Below the pieces are notes generated by a model. That model was not told where the DNA came from. It worked only from the letters and a program-made list of their open reading frames with translations, and did not search any database. A program made the position numbers and the translations under genes. Positions 6,585 to 12,304 of a DNA stretch of 12,304 nucleotides are shown in pieces. This DNA comes from DAOTUB01 sp034437455 (lineage in GTDB: Bacteria > Chloroflexota > Anaerolineae > B4-G1): NCBI GenBank assembly GCA_034437455.1, contig DAOTUB010000220.1:1-12304 (forward strand), given 5' to 3'. How positions within the stretch are numbered: position 1 is the first letter of the stretch; each line of letters starts with the position of its first letter.

Positions 6585-8213
6585 ATGAAGAAGCGAATGT
6601 TATGGTCTATCCTGATTATGCTAGTCGTCGCCGTTTTTTTGGTAGGATGCGGCGGTACAGAGGAAGAGCCGACCCAAGAGCCCGTCGTCGAAGCGACCGA
6701 AGCGCCAGCGGCCGAGCCAACTGAAGAAGAGCCAGAGCCGACCGCAACCTCGGTGCCCGAGGAACCCAAGGTCCTCAAAGTGCGCCTCTATGGTGACATC
6801 CAGAATCTCGACCCCGCCTTTCGCATTTCAGAGAATGACGAGGTCGTCTCCAACGCCGTCATGAACGGCCTGGTGCGCTATTGCCCAAATTCCTACGAGC
6901 TCTGCAACCAGTTGGCCGAAGAGATCGAACAATCGGACGATGGTTTGCAAGTTCGTTTCAAGCTCCGGGAAGGGGTGATGTGGCACAATGGTTATGGCGA
7001 GTTGACCACTGAGGACGTCAAGTACTCCTACGAGCGCTTTATTGACCCTGAACTGAGCGCGGACTATGCCGACGATTGGGCGACCCTGGACCACGTCGAG
7101 ATCATTGACGATTACAACGGCATCATCCATCTCACCGAGCCCTACGCCCCGCTGTGGAACTCGACCATGCCGGTCAATAGCGGCAACATCATCTGTAAAA
7201 AGTTCGTGGAGGAGATCGGCGTCGAGTCGTTCGCCACCAACATTATTGGCACTGGCCCCTACATGTTCTCCGACTGGAGACCTCAGGAAAAAGTCACCCT
7301 GAAAAAGAACCCGGATTATTGGGGCGAAGAGCCTTACTGGGACGAGATTCAACTGATTCCCATCGAGGATGACAAAGCTGGAGAGGTCGCCCTCGAATCG
7401 GGAGACCTGGATTTCGGCCTGATCAGCATCCAGTCTGTCGAACGCTTTGAAGACAATGCCGACTTTATGGTCTGGTCAAAGCCTTCGTTACGGTATAGCT
7501 GGGTCGCCCTGAACGTTCAGCACCCCAAGTTGCAAGATCCTAACGTCCGCTGGGCCATCATCTATGGCATCGACGTGCCCAGTATCATCCAGGCGGCTTA
7601 CATGGGTCAGGTCGAACGCACGTGTGCTTTGATCCCACCGGGCCTCACCGGACATTGGGCAGAGGCGCCTTGCTATGAGCGCGACGTCGATAAAGCCAAG
7701 GAGTACCTGGCCAAAGCGGGCCTGGAATCCCTGGATATACGGCTCGACCTGCAGGACACGGCCGAAGACCGAATTTGGGCCGAGATCATCCAGCAGAATC
7801 TGGCCGAGGTCGGCATCAACGTCGAGCTCAACCCGATGGACTCTAGCACCTACTGGACGACCACGTTTGGCGAACAGGCGGCTGAGAACAACCAACTGGC
7901 GGTCAGCGGGTACTCGATGCAGAACGACCCGGCCTGGGCCACCATGTGGTTCACCTGTGACCAGGTGGGGGTGTGGAACGCGATGTCCTGGTGCAACGAG
8001 GAATATGATCGGCTGCATCGCTTGGCCATGGTTACCCTGGACTCGGACGAACGGGACGAGATGTATATCGAGATGCAAAAGATATGGGATGAGGCAGCCC
8101 ATACCATTTGGGTCACGAATGGTGCGCGGGTTTATGGTTACCAGACGGACATTGCGCCCGCAACCACGCCGAACGGCAAGCCTCAGGTAGAGTTCTTCTT
8201 GCCGGCTGAATGA
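6585..8213 (+). CDS. ABC transporter substrate-binding lipoprotein, family 5 (Dpp/Opp type)
   Basis: The protein has 542 residues, with AGGAGG eight bases before ATG 6585. A lysine/arginine-tipped signal peptide ends in lipobox LVGC with lipidated Cys22. A Glu/Pro/Thr-rich tether of about 40 residues follows, as in many Chloroflexota surface lipoproteins. The mature domain shows SBP_bac_5 landmarks: DIQNLDPAF (71-79), FKLREGVMWHNG (125-136), TTEDVKYSYERF (141-152), GTGPYMFSDW (222-231) and the C-lobe region YDRLHRLAM. Family members capture di- or oligopeptides, and some take up opines, glycosides or metals, so the ligand here is open. Seven cysteines besides Cys22 include three close pairs (100/107, 347/363, 458/470), suggesting disulfides outside the membrane. 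The gene ends in tandem stops TGA-TAA and is followed by a strong hairpin. With the two permeases it forms the outer part of one importer. Confidence 0.93.
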   Translation: MKKRMLWSILIMLVVAVFLVGCGGTEEEPTQEPVVEATEAPAAEPTEEEPEPTATSVPEEPKVLKVRLYGDIQNLDPAFRISENDEVVSNAVMNGLVRYCPNSYELCNQLAEEIEQSDDGLQVRFKLREGVMWHNGYGELTTEDVKYSYERFIDPELSADYADDWATLDHVEIIDDYNGIIHLTEPYAPLWNSTMPVNSGNIICKKFVEEIGVESFATNIIGTGPYMFSDWRPQEKVTLKKNPDYWGEEPYWDEIQLIPIEDDKAGEVALESGDLDFGLISIQSVERFEDNADFMVWSKPSLRYSWVALNVQHPKLQDPNVRWAIIYGIDVPSIIQAAYMGQVERTCALIPPGLTGHWAEAPCYERDVDKAKEYLAKAGLESLDIRLDLQDTAEDRIWAEIIQQNLAEVGINVELNPMDSSTYWTTTFGEQAAENNQLAVSGYSMQNDPAWATMWFTCDQVGVWNAMSWCNEEYDRLHRLAMVTLDSDERDEMYIEMQKIWDEAAHTIWVTNGARVYGYQTDIAPATTPNGKPQVEFFLPAE

Positions 8214-8231
8214 TAAAAAGAGTCGCTTGAA

Positions 8232-8266
8232 ACTGGGGCCTGCATACAATAGATGCAGGCCCCAGT
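8232..8266 (+). terminator. Strong intercistronic hairpin (14-bp perfect stem) after the lipoprotein gene
   Basis: Bases 8232-8245 are perfectly complementary to 8253-8266, with a seven-base loop ACAATAG and a G/C-rich stem core. There is no T-run after it, so full rho-independent termination is unlikely. Hairpins between the binding-protein gene and permease genes of ABC importers are known to stabilise the upstream transcript or partly stop transcription. Either effect gives more binding protein than permease, and that is the likely role here. Confidence 0.7.
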
Positions 8267-8312
8267 AAACACTCTCGCCAAACGTCACTGGAGAGCATCA
8301 ATCGAGCCTGGC

Positions 8313-8338
8313 TAAAATACGAGGTTTACAACTAGTTG
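8313..8338 (+). promoter_or_regulatory. Weak -10-like element and 10-bp palindrome before the permease genes
   Basis: TAAAAT (8313-8318) resembles a -10 box but has only a poor -35 (TGGAGA, 8289-8294, 18 bases away). The palindrome CAACTAGTTG (8329-8338) follows, just before the ribosome binding site at 8345-8351. Together they might form a secondary promoter with an operator for the permeases after the hairpin. The support is slim. Confidence 0.2.
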
Positions 8339-8360
8339 CAATCAAAGGGAGCGTCCAGCT

Positions 8361-9314
8361 ATGCGTGCCTATCTCATAAAGCGTTTTTTTATGACTTTGC
8401 TCGTCCTCGTGCTGGTCACCGTATACCTGACGTTAATCATTTACATCGTCCCGGGTGACCCGGCCAAGAGCTTACTCGGCCCGCGAGCAAACCCAGAGCG
8501 CATCGCCAAGATTCGCGCGGCCATGAATTTGGACAAGCCGATCTTGGAACAGATAGGGATCGCTTTGGGGGATTTGTTGCGGATGGATCTGGGCACAGAC
8601 CTCTTTACCGGCAGGGCCATCAGTGAGCTTGTCTCTGCCGCCTTGCCCCACACGCTGATTTTAGCCTGGACCAGCCTGAGTCTGGCCGTTTTGATCGGCA
8701 TTCCCCTTGGCGTCTATTCCGCGACCCATCCCGATTCCTGGCTGGATCGATTTACGGCCATTATCTCAATTTCGTTTATCACCGTACCTTCTTACGTAGC
8801 CGGCCTCTTTTTGCTCTTGATATTCGCGGTCAGATTGCGCGTGATGCCGGCCATCGGGTTGGGGGATGAGGGAGATACACTTGCTTACATCAAGCACCTG
8901 ACCCTACCAGCCAGCGCCCTGGCGATTACATGGGTGGGCTATCTGGCCCGGTTGGTACGCGCCAGCCTGCTCGAGGTGCTCAACGAAACGTATATCCGGG
9001 CAGAAATGGCGGTCGGCATGTCCCAGCGCAAGGTCTATTATAAATACGCCCTCAAAAATGCCATCATCCCGACGGTGGCCGTCCTGGGCGTCGGGATTGG
9101 CAAGCTTATGGCTGGCGCGGTCTTTGTCGAACTCATCTTTACCCGACCAGGTATGGGCATGCTGATCTATAACGCCATTCAGGCCCGGAACTATCCCGTC
9201 GTGCGGGCCGGCGTGCTAGTAGTAGCGTTTCTGTTTATCGCCGCGAACTTGCTCGCTGATGTCCTTTACACTTATTTGGATCCACGCATTCAGTTAGGAA
9301 AAGTGAGAGGCTAG
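8361..9314 (+). CDS. Dpp/Opp-type ABC transporter permease, DppB-like
   Basis: This 317-residue inner-membrane protein has the standard length for DppB/OppB permeases. AAGGGAG (8345-8351) lies nine bases before ATG 8361. An N-terminal membrane helix (about 10-30) is followed by the conserved VPGDPAKSLLG segment. Further membrane helices lie near 97-119, 132-156, 179-196, 236-259 and 283-305. The cytoplasmic EAA loop that contacts the ATPase lies at about 205-235 (YIRAEMAVGMSQRKVYYKYA, then LKNAIIP). The ending VFVELIFTRPGMGMLIYNAI and LDPRIQLGKV is typical of the family. It forms the translocation channel with the next gene's product. The cognate ATPases are not present in the window. Confidence 0.95.
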   Translation: MRAYLIKRFFMTLLVLVLVTVYLTLIIYIVPGDPAKSLLGPRANPERIAKIRAAMNLDKPILEQIGIALGDLLRMDLGTDLFTGRAISELVSAALPHTLILAWTSLSLAVLIGIPLGVYSATHPDSWLDRFTAIISISFITVPSYVAGLFLLLIFAVRLRVMPAIGLGDEGDTLAYIKHLTLPASALAITWVGYLARLVRASLLEVLNETYIRAEMAVGMSQRKVYYKYALKNAIIPTVAVLGVGIGKLMAGAVFVELIFTRPGMGMLIYNAIQARNYPVVRAGVLVVAFLFIAANLLADVLYTYLDPRIQLGKVRG

Positions 9315-9315
9315 C

Positions 9316-10206
9316 ATGGAATTTAGAGCCAGGTCCACAAACCGACTACAGCGCTTTCTAAACCGCATTCCTGTTCTGGGAGATGTGCTCAGGCGTCCTT
9401 TGGGCGCCATGGGTTTTTTCATCGTACTGACGTTCATGCTGGTGGTTATTTTGGCGCCACTCTTTGCCCCTTATGGTTACGCCCAACAGGACATTCCCAG
9501 TATGTTGCAAGGCCCTTCGCGAGACCATTGGCTGGGAACGGATCATCTCGGCCGCGACCTTTTATCGCGGCTTGTTTACGGGGCCCGTATCGCTCTCGGC
9601 GTGGCCCTGCCATCTGTCTCTGTCGCGCTGCTCAGCGGCCTGGCCCTGGGATTGATCGCTGGCTACTTGGGGGGCTTGGTAGACGACATTGCCCTGATTA
9701 TATTCGATTCCATACAGGCCTTCCCGTCTGTTATTTTGGCGCTCACTATTCTGGCGCTTCTGGGACCCTCGTTGGTCAATGTGGTGCTCGTGATCGGTCT
9801 GACCTGGACGCCGGGATATGCCCGCATCGTACGCGCGCAAGTGCTCAGGGCAAAGCAGGAGCCTTATGTCGAGGTTGAACGCTCACTGGGGGCTGGGCAG
9901 GGACGCATCCTGATACTCCATATTCTCCCCAACATTGTTGCCCCATTGCTTATTCTGGCGGCGATGGATCTCCCTGTCGTGATCACCTTTGAAGCGGGTT
10001 TGTCGTTCTTGGGCCTGGGTGTTCGACCCCCAACACCATCCTGGGGCGTGATCCTGTCCGAGGGTTTTAACTTTATCCGTCAAACGCCCTGGCCGATCAC
10101 CTGGGCCGGGTTGACCTTGATCATCACCACCTTGGGATTCACATTGTTCGGAGAGGCCCTGCGAGACGTGCTCGACCCGCGACTTTCCGGAACCAGGGGT
10201 ATCTGA
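9316..10206 (+). CDS. Dpp/Opp-type ABC transporter permease, DppC-like
   Basis: The 296-residue protein starts one base after the DppB-like stop codon, with GAGAGG (9305-9310) as ribosome binding site inside the upstream gene, which implies translational coupling. It has an N-terminal membrane helix (about 32-52), the DppC signature HWLGTDHLGRDLLSRLVYGA (71-90), and membrane helices near 95-117, 125-150, 153-165, 206-232 and 262-282. The EAA loop lies at about 180-212 (YVEVERSLGAGQGRILILHI, then LPNIVAP). FLGLGVRPPTPSWG (231-244) and the LDPRL ending are also characteristic. It partners the DppB-like permease. No sign of damage. Confidence 0.95.
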   Translation: MEFRARSTNRLQRFLNRIPVLGDVLRRPLGAMGFFIVLTFMLVVILAPLFAPYGYAQQDIPSMLQGPSRDHWLGTDHLGRDLLSRLVYGARIALGVALPSVSVALLSGLALGLIAGYLGGLVDDIALIIFDSIQAFPSVILALTILALLGPSLVNVVLVIGLTWTPGYARIVRAQVLRAKQEPYVEVERSLGAGQGRILILHILPNIVAPLLILAAMDLPVVITFEAGLSFLGLGVRPPTPSWGVILSEGFNFIRQTPWPITWAGLTLIITTLGFTLFGEALRDVLDPRLSGTRGI

Positions 10207-10244
10207 TACCAAAGACGCCTACAGAGAGAAGGAGTGTTTGATCT

Positions 10245-12299
10245 ATGAGCCAAGTTTCGGAACCTTTGTACATGACCCGCATCGTCAAGCACGTATCTAT
10301 TCCAATGTCGGATGGCGTGCTTCTCTCTGCCGATATGGTCGCGCCCAAGGCGGACGGACCATTCCCGGTCGTATTTGACTATTATCCCTACCGCAAAGAC
10401 GACCTGTCCGCCGGCGCCCTGCGGCGCCAAAGGTATCTCGCCCAGCGCGGATACGTCGCCCTGCGGGTGGACGTGCGCGGCAGCGGCAGCTCCCAGGGTG
10501 TCGCGGAGGACGAATATGTGTTGCAGGAGCAACTCGACGCCCTCGAGGCGATCGAGTGGATGGCGCGCCAACCCTGGAGCAACGGCAACGTCGGCATGTA
10601 TGGTACCTCCTACGGCGGCTTTAACTCGCTCCAGGTCGCCATGCACCGCCCGCCGGCCTTGAAAGCTATCTGTCCCATGTACTTTACCGATAATCGCTAC
10701 ACCGATGATTGTCACTATAAAGGCGGCGCCATGCAGATGCTGTACGACATAGCGACCTATGGCCTGTCGATGGTCGTCTCTAACGCCTTGCCACCTTATC
10801 CCGAAGCGACCGGCCGCGATTGGGCCGCGACTTGGGAGGAGCGGTTAGAACACAACGAACCGTGGCTGCTGAACTGGCTGGAGCATCAGACCTATGACGA
10901 TTATTGGAAGCACGGTTCGCTGTGTGAGGATTATGAGGCGATTCAATGCGCCGTTTACCTCATCGGCGGCTGGCGCGATGGCTACACCAATTGCAATTTG
11001 CGGACATTCCAGCATCTGCGCTGCCCCAAGAAGCTATTGATCGGCCCCTGGCTGCACGCCCAACCGGACACCGGTGTGCCCGGTCCCAACGTCGATCACC
11101 TGCACGAGATGGTCCGCTTTTTCGACTATTGGCTCAAGGGGGTCGATGACGGCGTGATGGGCGAGCCGCCCATCACGTTTTATGTCCAAAAGTTCGATCC
11201 GCCCCGCGCCGATCGCGAGGAGACCAGCGGCTATTGGCGGCGCGAGCTTGACTGGCCGCTGCCCTCCCAGCGCTCGACCGAGCACGCGCTTTATCTGTCC
11301 GAGGGCGGCACACTCGGGGCGGAACTTGCAGAGCAGGGGGGGATTGAGCGATACACCTACAATCCTTCCGTGGGCACTACCTTTGGCATGTTCTCGGCCG
11401 GATCACCTTACCTGCTCCCGGTGGATCAGCGCCTGGAAGAGCCTTACTCGCCGGACTGGACCTCAGAACCGCTGGACGAGCCGCTTGAAATCCTGGGCCG
11501 TCCGAGAGCGGTGCTCCACGTTGCCGTGACGACCGACGTCGCGACCGTCGTCGTCCGCCTGGTGGACGTCGCGCCGGATGGGACGGCGGCGCTGGTCACC
11601 AAAGGCGTTCTCAATCTGACCCACCGGGAATCCCACGCGCAGCCGACACCCGTCGTTCCCGGTCAGGTCTATGAGATAGCGGTGGAGCTTGACGCGACGA
11701 GTTGGCACTTTGAGGCTGGGCATCGCGTCCGCCTCGCTATTTCGGGCGCTGACTTTCCCAACACCTGGCCCTCGCCCAAGCCCTATACCGCCGAGCTGCA
11801 CGTCGGCGGCGGAATCGGACCGGACACGGGCTCGCGCTTGATCTTGCCTGTGGTGGAGCCTCACGAGCCGCGGGTTCGACAAGCTCACCGCAAGCTGTTG
11901 TCCGCGCCGGCGCTCCGCCCCCCGACGTCATTTGAACCCACCGCCGAGACGCAGTCCGAGCCCCCCGTATGGCGGGTGACCCGCGACCATCTGGCCGCCA
12001 CGACCGAGGTTTTCCTGCGCACGGCCGGCCACACGCGCGTCAGCGACGAACTGGCGTTCAACAGCAGCCACGAGGCGACGGCCAGCGTCTTTGAGCGGAA
12101 CCCGGCGCGCGCGACGATTCGAGGATTCAGCCGGGTTGAGCTTTATTGGCCCCAGCGTGTGATTGACGCCTGCGCCCGTGGTCAGATCGAGAGCACGGAG
12201 GACGCTTTCCACGTGACGATTAACCTGGAGATCAAGATGGATGGCTTGCCGTACGCCAGTAGGCGGTGGGTGCAGACCTTTCCCAGACCGCTGCTGTAG
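10245..12299 (+). CDS. CocE/NonD-family (peptidase S15-like) serine hydrolase with C-terminal extension
   Basis: The 684-residue protein starts at ATG 10245, ten bases after AAGGAG, 38 bases behind the permease gene and apparently in the same transcript. The alpha/beta-hydrolase part (about 12-300) has nucleophile Ser122 in GTSYGG, acid Asp245 in GGWRDGY and His271 in IGPWLH. These correspond to the Ser/Asp/His triad of cocaine esterase CocE and X-Pro dipeptidyl peptidases. Tyr49 in PYRK matches the oxyanion-hole tyrosine. A PepX_C-like beta-sandwich covers about 325-535. Some 145 further residues follow, so the protein is longer than CocE (about 570). No signal peptide or membrane segment is seen, so it should act in the cytoplasm on imported material. 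The family cleaves esters, beta-lactam acyl groups or Xaa-Pro amide bonds; the substrate here is unknown. A REP-like sequence encodes the linker near 541-552. Confidence 0.92.
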   Translation: MSQVSEPLYMTRIVKHVSIPMSDGVLLSADMVAPKADGPFPVVFDYYPYRKDDLSAGALRRQRYLAQRGYVALRVDVRGSGSSQGVAEDEYVLQEQLDALEAIEWMARQPWSNGNVGMYGTSYGGFNSLQVAMHRPPALKAICPMYFTDNRYTDDCHYKGGAMQMLYDIATYGLSMVVSNALPPYPEATGRDWAATWEERLEHNEPWLLNWLEHQTYDDYWKHGSLCEDYEAIQCAVYLIGGWRDGYTNCNLRTFQHLRCPKKLLIGPWLHAQPDTGVPGPNVDHLHEMVRFFDYWLKGVDDGVMGEPPITFYVQKFDPPRADREETSGYWRRELDWPLPSQRSTEHALYLSEGGTLGAELAEQGGIERYTYNPSVGTTFGMFSAGSPYLLPVDQRLEEPYSPDWTSEPLDEPLEILGRPRAVLHVAVTTDVATVVVRLVDVAPDGTAALVTKGVLNLTHRESHAQPTPVVPGQVYEIAVELDATSWHFEAGHRVRLAISGADFPNTWPSPKPYTAELHVGGGIGPDTGSRLILPVVEPHEPRVRQAHRKLLSAPALRPPTSFEPTAETQSEPPVWRVTRDHLAATTEVFLRTAGHTRVSDELAFNSSHEATASVFERNPARATIRGFSRVELYWPQRVIDACARGQIESTEDAFHVTINLEIKMDGLPYASRRWVQTFPRPLL
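11871..11902. repeat. REP-like palindromic element inside the hydrolase gene
   Basis: The segment contains TTCGACAAGCTCACCGCAAG, resembling a short dispersed repeat core seen in many GC-rich bacterial genomes. GACAAGC pairs imperfectly with AGC-TG-TTGTC around CACCGCA (11878-11902). It stays in frame and encodes residues 541-552, between the PepX_C-like domain and the C-terminal extension. No second copy was found in this window, so its repeat status rests on resemblance. Confidence 0.35.
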
Positions 12300-12304
12300 A
12301 GGGG

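Noticed and set aside
7488..8288. Minus-strand open frame (266 codons) antisense to the lipoprotein gene 3' half
   Set aside because: It runs through the strong hairpin at 8232-8266, shows no family resemblance and lies opposite well-supported SBP_bac_5 coding sequence.

Overview
The window is a run of plus-strand genes from what looks like a Chloroflexota bacterium (Anaerolineae or Caldilineae type, probably a metagenomic contig). This guess rests on the long Glu/Pro/Thr-rich linker behind the lipobox of the solute-binding lipoprotein, on the NarX-like kinase with dCache, HAMP and GAF domains paired with a LuxR-type regulator, and on GC-rich genes separated by short G/C-rich inverted repeats. 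No rRNA or tRNA is present, so the placement is an inference.

Region 1 (1-4644) is a signalling block: the 3' part of a PAS-containing hybrid histidine kinase with a C-terminal receiver, a membrane-bound NarX/LiaS-type histidine kinase, and a NarL/LuxR-type response regulator. The second kinase probably starts at GTG 1626, eight bases after the first gene stops. The regulator follows 55 bases after the second kinase and starts at ATG 3997 behind a good ribosome binding site. Base composition drops sharply from the hybrid kinase into the sensor half of the second kinase.

Region 2 (4645-4944) is a 300-base AT-richer intergenic stretch. It holds a plausible sigma-70 promoter, a perfect TTTTAG dyad just upstream of it, and GTATACC direct repeats 11 bases apart just downstream. 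It reads as the control region of the genes that follow.

Region 3 (4945-12299) is a metabolic and transport cluster: a non-pyrrolysine MttB-superfamily methyltransferase, a family-5 solute-binding lipoprotein, two Dpp/Opp-type permeases (DppB-like and DppC-like, one base apart) and a CocE/NonD-family serine hydrolase of 684 residues with an extra C-terminal domain. A 14-bp perfect hairpin separates the lipoprotein gene from the permeases, and a shorter hairpin lies just before the lipoprotein ribosome binding site.

The most interesting reading is that this is a catabolic locus. A compound with an ester or amide bond and an N-methyl or quaternary amine group would be imported by the ABC transporter, cleaved by the CocE-like enzyme and demethylated by the MttB homologue, under control of the adjacent two-component system. 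The transporter ATPases and the corrinoid protein expected for an MttB enzyme are not in the window. The proposal is therefore an inference, and what lies beyond 12304 will decide it.
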